From contig NZ_REHC01000011.1 in assembly GCF_003692965.1 (NCBI RefSeq), positions 1-64,000 of the forward strand: 64,000 bases of DNA, given 5' to 3'. Below the pieces are notes generated by a model. The model worked only from the letters and a program-made list of their open reading frames with translations, did no database searches and was not told where the DNA came from. A program made the position numbers and the translations under genes. Source of the DNA: Lactobacillus sp. ESL0246. Lineage in GTDB: Bacteria > Bacillota > Bacilli > Lactobacillales > Lactobacillaceae. Shown here piece after piece: positions 30,711 through 42,197 of the stretch (positions are counted from its first letter, which is position 1; each line of letters starts with the position of its first letter).

Positions 30711-30737
30711 GATTATTTTTACTTTAATTACCAAAAA

Positions 30738-32831
30738 CTATTCTGCGTTACCGCCACGTTTTTTAATAATTTCTTCTTGAATTGACTTAGGAGTGGCTGC
30801 ATAGTGATCAAATACCATTGTGAAAGTACCACGTCCTTGAGTCGATGAACGTAAAGTTGTTGCATAACCAAACATTTCAGCTAATGGGACCATTGAATTC
30901 AATACCTTAGCTCCTGAACGGTCTTGCATATTATCCATCGTACCACGACGAGCAGTAATTGATCCCATTACATCACCCAAATATTCCTCAGGCGTAATTA
31001 CCTGAACCTTCATAATTGGCTCAAGAATTACAGCACCTGCCTTAGGAGCAGCATTCTTCAATGCGATAGACGCAGCAACCTTGAATGCGGCTTCTGAAGA
31101 GTCAACTTCATGATAACTACCATCATAAAGTTTAGCTTTGACGTCGATCAATGGGTACCCTGCTAAAATACCATTCTTCATTGATTCTTGTAATCCAGCA
31201 TCTACTGATGGGATAAACTCACGAGGAACAACACCCCCGACAATGGCATCTTCAAATTCGTAACCTTTGCCTCTTTCATTTGGAGTAAATTCAATCCAAA
31301 CGTCACCGTATTGGCCCTTACCACCTGATTGACGGACAAATTTACCTTGCGCTTGAGCAGCTTTAGTAAAGGTTTCACGATAAGCAACTTGAGGCTCACC
31401 AATCTTTGCCTCAACGTGGAACTCACGTTTCATACGCTCAACCATGATTTGCAAGTGCAATTCACCCATTCCTGAAATTAAAGTCTGACCAGTTTCAGCA
31501 TTAGTTTCAGCTCTGAAAGTTGGGTCTTCTTCAGTTAACTTTTGTAATGCAACATCCAATTTGTCACGATCGGCTTTTGACTCTGGCTCAATAGAAACTT
31601 GAATAACAGGGTCTGGCACTTCCAAACTTTCCAAAATTAACGGATGATCAGGATCTGTCAACGAATCACCTGTTGTAGTATTCTTCAAGCCAATAGCACC
31701 AGCAATATCACCGGAGAATACTTCAGAAATTTCGTTTCTCGAGTTTGCATGCATTTGTAGCAAACGACCAACACGTTCACGACCATTTTTGGAAGCATTC
31801 AAAACATATGAACCCGATTCTAATGAACCAGTATAGACACGGATGTAAGTCAAACGACCAACAAATGGGTCAGTAGCAATCTTAAAAGCAAGAGCTGAAA
31901 ATGGTTTATCATCACCAGCAATTAATTCAACTTCTTCACCAGTCTTAGGATCATGAGCAACATAAGGCTTAACATCTAATGGTGATGGTAGATAATCCAC
32001 AACACCATCAAGCATCATTTGAACACCCTTGTTCTTAAAAGCCGAACCAGCAAATACTGGGAATGCTTTCAGATCTAAAGTTGCTTTACGAATAGCTGCT
32101 TTCAGTTCATCAATAGAAATTTCTTCACCGTTAAGGTATTTGTCCATAATGTCGTCATCAACATCAGCAACTTGTTCAATCAATTCAGCACGACGTTTTT
32201 CTGCTTCTTCTTTGTATTCGTCAGGAACAGGAATAGTATCCCACTTAGAACCCAGTTTATCTTCATCATAAATATCGGCTACCATGTTAATTAAGTCAAT
32301 AACACCTTCAAACGATTCTGCAGAGCCAATTGGCATCTGAACAGCTAAAGCATTGGCGTTTAAACGTTCATGTAAAGATGTAACAGACTTATCAAAATCT
32401 GCGCCTATCTTGTCCATTTTGTTAATGAAAACAATTCGAGGAACACCGTAAGTTTCAGCTTGGCGCCAAACATTTTCAGTTTGAGGCTCTACACCTGCCT
32501 GAGCATCAAGAACAGTTACTGCACCATCAAGAACCCTAAGTGAGCGTTCAACTTCAATAGTGAAGTCGACGTGTCCTGGGGTGTCAATAATGTTAATTCT
32601 ATAATCATTCCATTGTGCAGTGGTAGCGGCTGAAGTAATGGTAATACCACGTTCTTTTTCTTCATCCATCCAGTCCATCTGTGAGTCACCTTCATGAGTC
32701 TCACCAATTTTATGAATTTTACCAGTGTAGTAAAGAATACGCTCTGTAGTGGTAGTCTTACCCGCATCAATGTGGGCCATGATACCAATATTACGTGTTT
32801 TTTCTAATGGAAATTCACGTTTATTAGCCAT
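30738..32831 (-). CDS. fusA: Elongation factor G
   Basis: 697 residues, the five-domain translocase. G1 [19 protein letters not shown] (about 17), switch [14 protein letters not shown], then domains II-V ([32 protein letters not shown]). It moves tRNA and mRNA through the ribosome after peptide transfer and splits ribosomes with RRF. Third gene of the rpsL-rpsG-fusA operon, 21 nt after rpsG; tuf is not adjacent. Confidence 0.98.
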   Translation of the reverse strand: MANKREFPLEKTRNIGIMAHIDAGKTTTTERILYYTGKIHKIGETHEGDSQMDWMDEEKERGITITSAATTAQWNDYRINIIDTPGHVDFTIEVERSLRVLDGAVTVLDAQAGVEPQTENVWRQAETYGVPRIVFINKMDKIGADFDKSVTSLHERLNANALAVQMPIGSAESFEGVIDLINMVADIYDEDKLGSKWDTIPVPDEYKEEAEKRRAELIEQVADVDDDIMDKYLNGEEISIDELKAAIRKATLDLKAFPVFAGSAFKNKGVQMMLDGVVDYLPSPLDVKPYVAHDPKTGEEVELIAGDDKPFSALAFKIATDPFVGRLTYIRVYTGSLESGSYVLNASKNGRERVGRLLQMHANSRNEISEVFSGDIAGAIGLKNTTTGDSLTDPDHPLILESLEVPDPVIQVSIEPESKADRDKLDVALQKLTEEDPTFRAETNAETGQTLISGMGELHLQIMVERMKREFHVEAKIGEPQVAYRETFTKAAQAQGKFVRQSGGKGQYGDVWIEFTPNERGKGYEFEDAIVGGVVPREFIPSVDAGLQESMKNGILAGYPLIDVKAKLYDGSYHEVDSSEAAFKVAASIALKNAAPKAGAVILEPIMKVQVITPEEYLGDVMGSITARRGTMDNMQDRSGAKVLNSMVPLAEMFGYATTLRSSTQGRGTFTMVFDHYAATPKSIQEEIIKKRGGNAE

Positions 32832-32852
32832 AAATTTTCTCTCCTTAAAAAA

Positions 32853-33323
32853 TTAGAAACGATAATGAGCAAATGCACGGTTCGCTTCAGCCATACGATG
32901 AACATCTTCACGCTTCTTAACTGCTGAACCAGTATTATTTGAAGCATCAATAATTTCATTGGCTAAACGTTCATCCATAGTATGTTCATTACGTAAACGA
33001 GCATATGATACTAACCATCTTAAACCAAGGGTAGTTCTTCTTTCAGGACGAACTTCTACTGGAATCTGATAGTTTGAACCACCAATACGGCGAGCTCTAA
33101 CTTCCAACACTGGCATAATGTTATTCATTGCTTCTTCAAAAACATCAAGTGGTTCCTTACCTGTCTTATCTTTGACGATATTGAAAGCATCATAAAGGAT
33201 TGAAGATGCCTTAGCTCTCTTACCATCAATCATTAAATGGTTGATTAATTTAGTAACAAGCTTTGAGTTGTATACTGGATCCGCTAAAATATCTCTTTTA
33301 GTTACATGTCCTTTTCTAGGCAT
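32853..33323 (-). CDS. rpsG: 30S ribosomal protein S7
   Basis: 156 residues; [28 protein letters not shown] and [25 protein letters not shown]. Primary binder of the 16S 3' domain at the E site; represses the str operon in E. coli. Confidence 0.98.
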   Translation of the reverse strand: MPRKGHVTKRDILADPVYNSKLVTKLINHLMIDGKRAKASSILYDAFNIVKDKTGKEPLDVFEEAMNNIMPVLEVRARRIGGSNYQIPVEVRPERRTTLGLRWLVSYARLRNEHTMDERLANEIIDASNNTGSAVKKREDVHRMAEANRAFAHYRF

Positions 33324-33337
33324 TATTTAACTCCTCC

Positions 33338-33745
33338 TTAATCTTTCTTAGCGCCGTACTTAGAACGACCTTGTTTTCTACCATCAACACCAGCAGTATC
33401 AAGGGCGCCACGAATAATATGATAACGCACACCAGGAAGGTCTTTTACACGACCACCACGAATTAAGACAACCGAGTGCTCTTGTAAATTGTGACCTTCA
33501 CCCGGAATATATGCAGTTACTTCAATCAAGTTAGACAGACGAACACGCGCATATTTACGTAAGGCAGAGTTTGGTTTCTTTGGTGTCATTGTGCCGACAC
33601 GGGTTGCAACGCCACGCATTTGTGGAGCAGGATTTGCAACTAATTCCTTTTTCATACTGTTATAGCCATAGCTTAAAGCTGGTGACTTTGATTTAGTCGT
33701 CTTAGTATGACGACCTTTTCTTACCAATTGATTAATGGTTGGCAT
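33338..33745 (-). CDS. rpsL: 30S ribosomal protein S12
   Basis: 135 residues. Decoding-centre loops [19 protein letters not shown] and [20 protein letters not shown] carry the lysines that are mutated in streptomycin resistance; both look wild-type. First gene of the str operon behind AGGAGG. Confidence 0.98.
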   Translation of the reverse strand: MPTINQLVRKGRHTKTTKSKSPALSYGYNSMKKELVANPAPQMRGVATRVGTMTPKKPNSALRKYARVRLSNLIEVTAYIPGEGHNLQEHSVVLIRGGRVKDLPGVRYHIIRGALDTAGVDGRKQGRSKYGAKKD

Positions 33746-33838
33746 TAAAATTTTCCTCCTAATAAATCGTTTATTTTGTTCACATACCCAGGAGTTTCTT
33801 TTTTATCCTGAACGATTCTTAAAAAATTTACATAAACT

Positions 33839-33866
33839 ATTCTACTCGTTTTTAATAAAAAATCAA
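33839..33866 (-). promoter_or_regulatory. Promoter of the rpsL-rpsG-fusA operon
   Basis: Minus strand TTGATT (33866-33861), 16-bp spacer, TAGAAT (33844-33839), about 90 nt ahead of rpsL. It lies inside the region just upstream of the divergent peptidase gene at 33921. Confidence 0.65.
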
Positions 33867-33920
33867 ACTCTATTAACAAATAATTCTCTTTTTGGAGTAT
33901 TTAATACTGAGGTGCTTAAT

Positions 33921-34613
33921 ATGGAATGGATTTTTAAATTAACTAATTATTTGATTGGAACTTGTTTAGCATCCCACGCAGCACTAATTTGTGATCGTTG
34001 GGATGATGGAAATTTTATTTTCACGCGTTCTCGCTGCTCATTTTGTCATACAGAACTCTGTTTACTAGACGAATTACCAATCTTTTCTTATTTCTGGCTA
34101 CACGGTAAATGCCGATACTGTCATAACTTTATTCCACCTAAACTTGTGGTAATTGAAATCATTGGAGGATTTGCCTTTATTTCTTTTGATTTTAGTAAAT
34201 TACTTGATATTTTAACAGCAATTTTTGTTTTTTCTCTTTTACTTGCAGCAATTTGTGATTATGACCAAATGGAATTTTATCTTATAATGATTTTGCCGGC
34301 AGTCATTCTTGCATTATGGCAAAGCCCTAAAATTTTTTCATATCAATTATTCGATTTCATTCAATTAATTCCGGTTTTAATTACATTAATATATTATAGC
34401 TTGACTAAAAAACTAGGTTTTGGTGATTTTCTCATTTATCTCACTTTAGCACTTTATTTCAATCCAGAGTTTGCAAATCATGTTTTTCTTTTTGGAGCAT
34501 TATTTTCACTTACACATTTTTTATTAGATGAAACGCTTCGTTCTACAACATCTGCAATTGCTTTTGTACCCGATATTTTTTTAGGACTAATCGTTCAATT
34601 ATTACTAAGGTAA
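33921..34613 (+). CDS. comC: Type 4 prepilin-like leader peptidase (A24 family, ComC-like)
   Basis: 230 residues from ATG 33921 (GAGGTG ahead; an in-frame upstream extension of 62 residues lacks a ribosome site and overlaps the rpsL 5' region). N-terminal membrane segment, two CxxC pairs in the cytoplasmic domain (CSFCHTE, CRYCHNF), then six membrane segments with the catalytic Asp pair: one in ICDYDQMEF (about 110) and one in the GFGDF motif (about 170). It removes leader peptides from ComG-type pseudopilins needed for DNA uptake. It is alone on the plus strand among minus-strand housekeeping genes, converging on rpoC; the com pilin genes must be elsewhere. Confidence 0.9.
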   Translation: MEWIFKLTNYLIGTCLASHAALICDRWDDGNFIFTRSRCSFCHTELCLLDELPIFSYFWLHGKCRYCHNFIPPKLVVIEIIGGFAFISFDFSKLLDILTAIFVFSLLLAAICDYDQMEFYLIMILPAVILALWQSPKIFSYQLFDFIQLIPVLITLIYYSLTKKLGFGDFLIYLTLALYFNPEFANHVFLFGALFSLTHFLLDETLRSTTSAIAFVPDIFLGLIVQLLLR

Positions 34614-34652
34614 CAAAAATAGCGTTCCTATTCTTGATAGTAAAACGCTATT
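34614..34652 (-). terminator. Terminator of rpoBC
   Basis: AATAGCGTT (34618-34626) pairs with AACGCTATT (34644-34652), with an inner CTAT/ATAG stem. On the minus strand it ends in a T-run, 13 nt after the rpoC stop. On the plus strand the T-run is poor, so it may stop comC less well. Confidence 0.75.
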
Positions 34653-34664
34653 AGTTAAACAGTA

Positions 34665-37600
34665 TTAATTTTGAGGTTCCTTAGCTTTGTCAGCTTCCTT
34701 CATTCTCTTCTCAATATCTGCAATTGAGTATACTGATTCTGGTTGCTTAACATCCGCTTCTGGTTCCATATTACGATAAATTGGAAGACCTGTACCCGCA
34801 GGAATAATCTTACCAATAATGACGTTTTCCTTTAATCCAAGTAGTGGATCATTCTTACCTCTAATTGATGCATCGGTAAGTACTCGTGTTGTTTCCTGGA
34901 ATGAGGCAGCAGATAAGAAGCTGTTAGTTTCAAGAGCTGCCTTAGTAATACCAAGAATTACACTCTGAGCAGTTGCAGGAATACCACCAGAAATAATAAC
35001 TGATGTGTTACGCTCCTTAAACTGACCAATATCCATAATTTCACCTGGTAACAAGTTAGTCTCACCAGGATCAAGTACGCGAACTTTCTGTAACATTTGT
35101 CTAGTTAATACTTCGACATGCTTATCTGAAATATCAACCCCTTGCATCCGATATGCTTTTTGAACTTCAACTAAAATGTATTCTTCCGTTGTTAAGGTAT
35201 CTGTAACTTGAATTAATTCTTTTGGATCAATTGATCCCAGTGTTAATTTGTCCCCACGCTTGACTTCATCGCCTTCTGCAATTGCAACTGAAGCAGTGTA
35301 AGGCACACTATAACTTCTGGTATCAATTTTACCCTTAACAGTGATTTCTCGTGTATGCTCTGCAGGATTTTCTTGGATAGAATCAATTATACCATCTACT
35401 TCCGAGATAACTGCGCGACCTTTCGGATTACGAGCTTCGAATAGTTCTTGAACACGAGGTAAACCTTGAGTAATATCTTCAGCACCAGCAACACCACCAT
35501 TGTGAAATGTACGTAATGTAAGCTGAGTACCTGGTTCTCCAATTGATTGAGCGGCAACAGTACCTACTGCTTCGCCAACTTCAACTTCTTCACCAGTTGC
35601 TAAGTTCATACCATAACATTTACGACAAACACCATGAGGTGTATCACAAGTTAAAATTGATCGTATTTTAACATCTGTTACTCCAGCATCACAAATCTTA
35701 TGCGATAAGTCTTCATCCATAATGACATTAGGCCCAACAATTACTTCACCGGTCTTAGGATCTTTAACTGTTTCTGCAGTGAACCGACCAAGCAAACGAT
35801 CATAAAGTGGCTCAATTAATTCGTCACCTTCCATGATTGCATGTACGTCAATTCCACGATCAGTATTACAATCATCTTCACGAATAATAACATCTTGAGC
35901 AACATCAACTAACCGTCGAGTTAAATAACCAGACTGTGCAGTCTTTAAAGCGGTATCTGTCATACCCTTACGAGCTCCATGAGTTGACATGAACAATTCC
36001 AGAACTGACAAGCCCTCTTTAAAGTTAGAAGTAACGGGAATTTCAAATAATCCTCCATTTGGTGTGGCCATTAAGCCACGCATTCCAGCTAACTGAGTAA
36101 AGTTGGAAATATTACCACGAGCCCCCGAGTCTGCCATGATTGTAATTGGATTGCGTGGATCATAAATCTGGGCAATTTCATCCTGAACCTGATCCTTACA
36201 TTTGTTCCAAATACTAATTACTCGATCATGACGTTCTTGTTCAGTAATTAATCCTCTTCTAAATTGCTTCGAAACAATATCAACTTGCTTATGAGCAACA
36301 GCTACTTTTTCATCTTTATCATCAATTTCAGGAACATCAGTCATACCAATTGTAATTCCTGAAGTAGTTGAACTAGTATATCCTAAAGTTTTTAAATCAT
36401 CTAAATATTCAGAAGTTCTTTGAACTTTATAATACTTGTAAATGGTCGCAATAGAGTCTGACAAAAATGATTTCTTGAACGGTGTTGAAATCAATTCACC
36501 GGCTACATTATCAATTTTTTCATGAATATCTTCCCCTGGTTCCAAAAAGTACTTGTTTGCAAGCGGATGATTTAAATTTTCTTCAGTCGGTTCATTAATA
36601 TAGAAATAATCTTCTGGAAAAATTTGGTTAAAAATCACACGACCATATGTCGTAATAAAAATACCATGTTCCAACCCCTTAGGCCAAGCTTTTCTTGGCA
36701 TTGAGTCAGCAGACATCCCAATAATAGTATGATAATGAATGTCGCCATTGTTATATGCAACTGTAGCTTCATCGGGTGAATTGAATATCATTCCCTCACC
36801 TTCGCGACCTTTTTCAGCTTGTGTTAACCAGTAATTACCCAAAACAATATCCTGTGATGGAGTAACAATTGGCTTACCATCCTTAGGTGCTAAAATATGG
36901 TGCGCAGCTAACATTAAAAGTCTTGACTCTGCAACAGCTTCATCTGATAAAGGCACGTGGATAGCCATCTGGTCACCATCAAAGTCAGCATTGTATGCTT
37001 CACATGCCAATGGATGTAATCTGATTGATTTACCAGGAACTAAAACAGGTTCGAATGCTTGAATACTCAAACGGTGTAAAGTAGGAGCACGGTTTAATAA
37101 AACTGTTCTTTCTTTAATTACATCTTCAAGTACATCCCAGACTTCATCATCTTCACGATCAATCTTTCGCTTAGCACTCTTTATATTTGAAGCTATTTTG
37201 CGATTTACTAATTCATGCATGACAAACGGCTTAAAAAGTTCAAGTGCCATAGGTCGCGGAACACCACATTGATAAAATTTCAATTTTGGTGAAACATCAA
37301 TAACAGAACGACCAGAATAGTCAACACGCTTACCTAGCAAGTTTTGACGAAAACGTCCCTGTTTACCCTTCAACATATGTGAAAGTGATTTAAGTGGACG
37401 ATTCCCCGGACCGACAACTGAACGACCACGACGACCATTATCAATTAAAGCATCGACAGCTTCTTGCAACATTCGTTTTTCATTTTGGACAATAATATTC
37501 GGGGCATTTAAATCCAATAAGCGTTTCAACCGATTATTTCGATTAATTACTCGCCGATATAGATCATTTAAATCAGATGTAGCAAATCGACCACCTTCAA

Positions 37601-38330
37601 GTTGAACCATTGGACGTAAATCCGGTGGGATAACTGGAACAGCATCAATTACCATCCATTCGGGTTTGTTTCCTGAATCTTTAAATGCATCTAAAATATC
37701 CAGTCTTCGGATTGCACGCGTTCTCTTTTGACCAGTAGCTGTTTCCAACTCTTTCTTTAAATCGGTTACTTCTTTAGTTAAATCAACTTTACGAAGTAAA
37801 TCGCGAATTGCTTCTGCACCCATCTTTGCTTCAAAGCGATTGCCATATTTTGCTTTTTGTTCACGATACTCAACTTCAGTTAGTAGTTCTTTAAACTCAA
37901 GATCAGTGTCACCTGGATCAATTACAATATACGCTGCAAAGTAAATTACTTCCTCAAGTAAACGTGGAGACATATCAAGAATCAATCCCATTCTTGACGG
38001 AATCCCTTTAAAATACCAAATATGAGTCACTGGTGCAGCTAATTCAATGTGTCCCATGCGCTCTCTTCTAACTTTAGAAGAAGTAACTTCAACACCACAA
38101 CGATCACAAACGATACCGCGATATCTTACACCCTTATATTTACCACACGCGCAAGACCAATCTTTAGTTGGTCCAAAAATTCTTTCATCAAATAACCCAT
38201 CTTTTTCCGGCTTTAGAGTACGATAATTAATCGTTTCTGGCTTTTTGACTTCTCCATAAGACCAACTACGGATTTTATTAGGCGATGCTAGTCCAATTTG
38301 CATGCTTTCAAATTTATTAACGTCAATCAA
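34665..38330 (-). CDS. rpoC: RNA polymerase beta' subunit
   Basis: 1221 residues. N-terminal zinc site ([20 protein letters not shown]), the catalytic magnesium loop NADFDGDQM (about residue 450), trigger-loop region and the second zinc site [13 protein letters not shown]. The large insertion of proteobacterial beta' is absent, as in Firmicutes. 16 nt after rpoB. Confidence 0.99.
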   Translation of the reverse strand: MIDVNKFESMQIGLASPNKIRSWSYGEVKKPETINYRTLKPEKDGLFDERIFGPTKDWSCACGKYKGVRYRGIVCDRCGVEVTSSKVRRERMGHIELAAPVTHIWYFKGIPSRMGLILDMSPRLLEEVIYFAAYIVIDPGDTDLEFKELLTEVEYREQKAKYGNRFEAKMGAEAIRDLLRKVDLTKEVTDLKKELETATGQKRTRAIRRLDILDAFKDSGNKPEWMVIDAVPVIPPDLRPMVQLEGGRFATSDLNDLYRRVINRNNRLKRLLDLNAPNIIVQNEKRMLQEAVDALIDNGRRGRSVVGPGNRPLKSLSHMLKGKQGRFRQNLLGKRVDYSGRSVIDVSPKLKFYQCGVPRPMALELFKPFVMHELVNRKIASNIKSAKRKIDREDDEVWDVLEDVIKERTVLLNRAPTLHRLSIQAFEPVLVPGKSIRLHPLACEAYNADFDGDQMAIHVPLSDEAVAESRLLMLAAHHILAPKDGKPIVTPSQDIVLGNYWLTQAEKGREGEGMIFNSPDEATVAYNNGDIHYHTIIGMSADSMPRKAWPKGLEHGIFITTYGRVIFNQIFPEDYFYINEPTEENLNHPLANKYFLEPGEDIHEKIDNVAGELISTPFKKSFLSDSIATIYKYYKVQRTSEYLDDLKTLGYTSSTTSGITIGMTDVPEIDDKDEKVAVAHKQVDIVSKQFRRGLITEQERHDRVISIWNKCKDQVQDEIAQIYDPRNPITIMADSGARGNISNFTQLAGMRGLMATPNGGLFEIPVTSNFKEGLSVLELFMSTHGARKGMTDTALKTAQSGYLTRRLVDVAQDVIIREDDCNTDRGIDVHAIMEGDELIEPLYDRLLGRFTAETVKDPKTGEVIVGPNVIMDEDLSHKICDAGVTDVKIRSILTCDTPHGVCRKCYGMNLATGEEVEVGEAVGTVAAQSIGEPGTQLTLRTFHNGGVAGAEDITQGLPRVQELFEARNPKGRAVISEVDGIIDSIQENPAEHTREITVKGKIDTRSYSVPYTASVAIAEGDEVKRGDKLTLGSIDPKELIQVTDTLTTEEYILVEVQKAYRMQGVDISDKHVEVLTRQMLQKVRVLDPGETNLLPGEIMDIGQFKERNTSVIISGGIPATAQSVILGITKAALETNSFLSAASFQETTRVLTDASIRGKNDPLLGLKENVIIGKIIPAGTGLPIYRNMEPEADVKQPESVYSIADIEKRMKEADKAKEPQN

Positions 38331-38346
38331 AAGTTTAACCCCCTAC

Positions 38347-41300
38347 TTACTTAGAAATCTTATCGTCATTATTGGATTGAACAACTGGAACATCTGTTTC
38401 TTGAGGTTCATTAGTTTCTTCATCCTCAGATTTTGCGGTTTCTTCGGCTAACTTCTTCTTCTGTTGCTCTTCTGCCATCTTAGATAAGGTGTCAATATTC
38501 AAGTGCTCACTTGAATCATCATCCATGTCACGCAATTCAACTTCGTTATGATCCATATCAAGTACACGAATGTTCAAGCCCAGCGATTGCAGCTCCTTAA
38601 CAAGAACCCGGAAAGACTCAGGTACACCTGGTTTAGGAATTCTTTCTCCCTTAACAATTGCTTCGTATGCTTTAACACGACCAACAACATCGTCTGATTT
38701 ATATGTCAAAATTTCTTGGAGAGTATATGCCGCACCATATGCTTCAAGTGCCCAAACTTCCATTTCACCGAAACGCTGACCACCAAACTGTGCCTTACCA
38801 CCAAGAGGTTGCTGAGTAACTAACGAATATGGCCCAATTGAACGTGCATGAATTTTATCATCGACCATGTGTGTTAATTTCAAATAGTGCATTATTCCAA
38901 CAGAAACCCGATTGTGGAACGGCTCACCTGTTCGACCATCATAAAGAACTGTCTTTCCGTCCTTATCAATTCCAGCTTTATGAACTGTATCCCAAACATC
39001 ATCTTCGCTAGCACCATCAAATACTGGAGTTGCAACATGTATACCCAAACTATTAGCAGCACGACCTAAGTGTAACTCCAAGAGCTGACCGATATTCATA
39101 CGAGAAGGAACACCCATTGGATTCAGACAAATATCTACCGGAGTACCATCTGGCAAGTATGGCATATCCTCTTCAGGAACAACAGCAGCAACGGTACCCT
39201 TGTTTCCATGACGTCCAGACATTTTATCTCCAACTTGAATTTTTCTCTTTTGGGCTATATAGACACGAACTAAAGTATTAACACCTGGTGAAAGTTCATC
39301 ACCATTTTCACGTGTGTACACTTTAACATCACGAACAATACCGCCGCCACCATGGGGAACACGTAAAGAAGTGTCACGAACTTCACGAGCTTTTTCACCA
39401 AAAATTGCGTGAAGCAATCTTTCTTCTGCTGAAAGTTCAGTCACACCTTTAGGCGTAACCTTACCGACTAAAATATCACCATCATGTACTTCAGCACCAA
39501 CGCGAACAATACCATCAGCATCAAGATCTTTAAGAGCATCCTCACCAACATTAGGTAATTCACGTGTAATTTCTTCAGGACCAAGCTTAGTGTCACGAGC
39601 TTCTGATTCGTAGTCCTCAATACTGATTGAAGTATAAACATCATCTTTAACTAAACGTTCAGAAAGCATGATGGCATCTTCATAGTTATACATATTCCAA
39701 GTCATAAAGGCAATTACCGGATTTTGTCCTAGGGCTAATTCTCCATGATCCATCGTTGGACCATTAACGATAACTTGCCCTTGCTCAACTCTATCGCCTA
39801 ATTTAACGTTTGGAGTTTGATTATATGATTTAGAATTGTTTGACCGACGATATTTCTCAAGTGTGTATTTATCTAAAGTACTATCATCACGACGAATCCT
39901 AATTGTATTTGCATCAACATATTCAACTGTTCCTGGAGCCTTGGCTAACATAGCTGCACCAGAGTCATGAGCAGCACGATATTCCATCCCAGTACCTACA
40001 AGCGAACTATGTGGATTAATCAATGGAGCAGCCTGACGTTGCTGATTAGCCCCCATCAAGGCACGATTAGAGTCATCGTTTTCCAAAAATGGAATACATG
40101 CTGAAGCAACCGAAACAACTTGCTTGGGAATAACGTCCATATAGTCAATTTTATCAGGACTAACTTCGACATTATCTTCCTTATGACGTGCCAAAATCAA
40201 GTCGTCTTTAAATGAACCGTCTGGATTCAGATGGGTGTTAGCACCAGCAATAATATAATCATCTTCAACGTCAGCCGTTAAATAATCAATTTTATCAGTA
40301 ACTTTATGGGTCTTCCAAGAAACACGCCGATATGGCGTTTCTATAAATCCATATTTATTAATCACTGCATACGTTGCAAGAGAGTTGATTAAACCAATAT
40401 TAGGACCTTCAGGAGTTTCAATTGGACATAAACGTCCGTATTGAGTGTAGTGTACATCCCGCACTTCATAACCTGCACGGTCACGAGTCAATCCTCCGGG
40501 CCCCAATGCAGACATCCGTCGTTTATGTGTCAGTTCTCCCAATGGATTATGTTGATCCATGAACTGTGACAATTGTGATGAGCCGAAAAATTCTTTTAAA
40601 CTGGCTACAATTGGACGAATATTAATTAATTGTTGTGGAGTAACAGTTGATGGATCTTGAATTGACATTCTTTCACGGACAACACGTTCCATTCTTGCTA
40701 AACCAATTCTAAATTGGTTTTGTAATAATTCGCCCACACGACGAATTCGACGGTTTCCCAAATGGTCGATATCGTCAGTATTTCCAATCCCATCTTGTAA
40801 CAATAAGAAGTAATTAATTGAAGCCAATACATCGGCTGGTGTCAGATATTTAACATCTTTGTCGATATGCCCATTAGAAATAATCTTAACTACACGTTCT
40901 GGATTAACTTTTGAATAGACTTTAACTTCTTGAACAACAATCGGATCTGGTAAGACTCCTTCACTTGAAGGTTCATAAGTTACCATCTTAAAATCGTCAC
41001 GATCAAGGTATTTTTCTAATGTTTCCATTACTTCATGAGTGACAATAGTACCTTTTTTAGCAACAATTTCACCAGTATCTGGATCTGCCAAGGTTTCAGC
41101 TAAAGTTTGACCATATAAGCGATTCTTTAAAGATAACTTTTTGTTAACCTTGTAACGACCAACAGTTGCTAAATCATAACGACGAGGGTCAAAAAAGCGT
41201 GCATAAAGTAGGGAACGTGACGAATCAGTCGTCTTAGGTTCACCAGGACGCAGACGCTCATATACGTCCTTTAATGCTTCGGCAACACGGGAATCTGCCG

Positions 41301-41988
41301 GATTCTTATGAACATCCTTGTCTAAAGTAAATTGCAAAGTATCACTTTGACCAAAAATATTTAAAATCTCATCGTCTGAGCCAATTCCCAGTGCACGAAT
41401 TAAAACAGTCAATGGCAGTTTACGTGTCCGATCTACACGAACATAAGAAACATTTTTCGCATCTGTTTCATATTCTAGCCATGCACCCCGGTTAGGGATT
41501 ACAGTTGTACCAAAAATTTGCCGACCATTTTTATCATAATCACCTGAATAATAAACACTAGGTGATCTAACAAGTTGCGAAACAATAACTCTTTCAGCAC
41601 CATTAATGATAAATGAACCTGATTCTGTCATTAATGGTAAGTCACCAAAGAAAACATCTTGGGTTTTTATTTCACCAGTTTTTTGATTAGTTAACTTTAA
41701 AGTAACATGCATGGGAGCTGCATAAGTAGCATCATGATCACGCGCTTCATCAACAGTATACTTTGGTTTTTGTAATTTATAACCTAAGTATTCTAAAGAA
41801 AGCTTACCTGAAAAGTCACTAATGGGCATAATGTCATCAAAAACTTCTTTAATTCCTTCATCCAAAAACCATTTATATGATTCTGTTTGGACATCAGTCA
41901 AGTTAGGCAGTTTCAATACTTCTTTAATGCGTGAAAAACTGCGTCTTGTTCGATGTTTACCAAAATTAACTACGTGTCCATTTAACAA
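38347..41988 (-). CDS. rpoB: RNA polymerase beta subunit
   Basis: 1213 residues from a TTG at 41988 ([18 protein letters not shown]), the start typical of the acidophilus group, behind AAAGGA with a 10-nt gap. The rifampicin pocket ([31 protein letters not shown]) has the sensitive-type residues. Acidic Glu/Asp-rich C-terminal tail beyond the conserved end, typical of lactobacilli. Confidence 0.99.
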   Translation of the reverse strand: MLNGHVVNFGKHRTRRSFSRIKEVLKLPNLTDVQTESYKWFLDEGIKEVFDDIMPISDFSGKLSLEYLGYKLQKPKYTVDEARDHDATYAAPMHVTLKLTNQKTGEIKTQDVFFGDLPLMTESGSFIINGAERVIVSQLVRSPSVYYSGDYDKNGRQIFGTTVIPNRGAWLEYETDAKNVSYVRVDRTRKLPLTVLIRALGIGSDDEILNIFGQSDTLQFTLDKDVHKNPADSRVAEALKDVYERLRPGEPKTTDSSRSLLYARFFDPRRYDLATVGRYKVNKKLSLKNRLYGQTLAETLADPDTGEIVAKKGTIVTHEVMETLEKYLDRDDFKMVTYEPSSEGVLPDPIVVQEVKVYSKVNPERVVKIISNGHIDKDVKYLTPADVLASINYFLLLQDGIGNTDDIDHLGNRRIRRVGELLQNQFRIGLARMERVVRERMSIQDPSTVTPQQLINIRPIVASLKEFFGSSQLSQFMDQHNPLGELTHKRRMSALGPGGLTRDRAGYEVRDVHYTQYGRLCPIETPEGPNIGLINSLATYAVINKYGFIETPYRRVSWKTHKVTDKIDYLTADVEDDYIIAGANTHLNPDGSFKDDLILARHKEDNVEVSPDKIDYMDVIPKQVVSVASACIPFLENDDSNRALMGANQQRQAAPLINPHSSLVGTGMEYRAAHDSGAAMLAKAPGTVEYVDANTIRIRRDDSTLDKYTLEKYRRSNNSKSYNQTPNVKLGDRVEQGQVIVNGPTMDHGELALGQNPVIAFMTWNMYNYEDAIMLSERLVKDDVYTSISIEDYESEARDTKLGPEEITRELPNVGEDALKDLDADGIVRVGAEVHDGDILVGKVTPKGVTELSAEERLLHAIFGEKAREVRDTSLRVPHGGGGIVRDVKVYTRENGDELSPGVNTLVRVYIAQKRKIQVGDKMSGRHGNKGTVAAVVPEEDMPYLPDGTPVDICLNPMGVPSRMNIGQLLELHLGRAANSLGIHVATPVFDGASEDDVWDTVHKAGIDKDGKTVLYDGRTGEPFHNRVSVGIMHYLKLTHMVDDKIHARSIGPYSLVTQQPLGGKAQFGGQRFGEMEVWALEAYGAAYTLQEILTYKSDDVVGRVKAYEAIVKGERIPKPGVPESFRVLVKELQSLGLNIRVLDMDHNEVELRDMDDDSSEHLNIDTLSKMAEEQQKKKLAEETAKSEDEETNEPQETDVPVVQSNNDDKISK

Positions 41989-42036
41989 GGAGAAAACATC
42001 CTTTCTATCAGAGAAAGCTAGTATTACATTTTAATT
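41989..42036 (-). ncRNA. Candidate Lacto-rpoB leader element
   Basis: Directly upstream of rpoB the minus strand forms a CTTTCT-CTGAT-AGAAAG hairpin (42004-42020 region) merging into the AAAGGA ribosome site. A conserved Lacto-rpoB RNA motif is known in rpoB leaders of lactic acid bacteria; I match it by place and hairpin only. Confidence 0.4.
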
Positions 42037-42066
42037 ACAAATTCAAAAAGCTGGCATTTTAAGCAT

Positions 42067-42100
42067 AAAAAAGACAAAAACAACTGTTGTCATTTTTGTC
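42067..42100 (-). terminator. Terminator-like hairpin in the rpoB leader
   Basis: GACAAAAA (42073-42080) pairs with TTTTTGTC (42093-42100) around CAACTGTTG, followed on the minus strand by six T. It lies downstream of the rpoB promoter, so it may end clpC transcripts and also attenuate rpoBC. Confidence 0.7.
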
Positions 42101-42164
42101 CTTTATTATTCTACTGGACAATATATCAGTAGAATCCTGAAAATCAGCTATTAAATCAAAATTA

Positions 42165-42193
42165 ATGATATCAATTTTCTTTATTATTGTCAA
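42165..42193 (-). promoter_or_regulatory. rpoBC promoter
   Basis: Minus strand TTGACA (42193-42188), 17-bp spacer, TATCAT (42170-42165). A perfect -35 with correct spacing, starting 5 nt beyond the clpC stop and giving a leader of about 170 nt. Confidence 0.8.
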
Positions 42194-42197
42194 CAAA

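Larger units (their letters stand above)
30401..30737. other. Gene-free stretch between fusA and rpsJ
   Basis: These 337 bp hold the fusA terminator (30681-30710), the S10 promoter (30565-30593) and the rpsJ leader. No ORF with a ribosome site was seen. Confidence 0.8.

Noticed and set aside
33735-33920. N-terminal extension of the prepilin peptidase by 62 residues
   Set aside because: No ribosome site, overlaps rpsL start, and the family begins at the membrane helix after ATG 33921.
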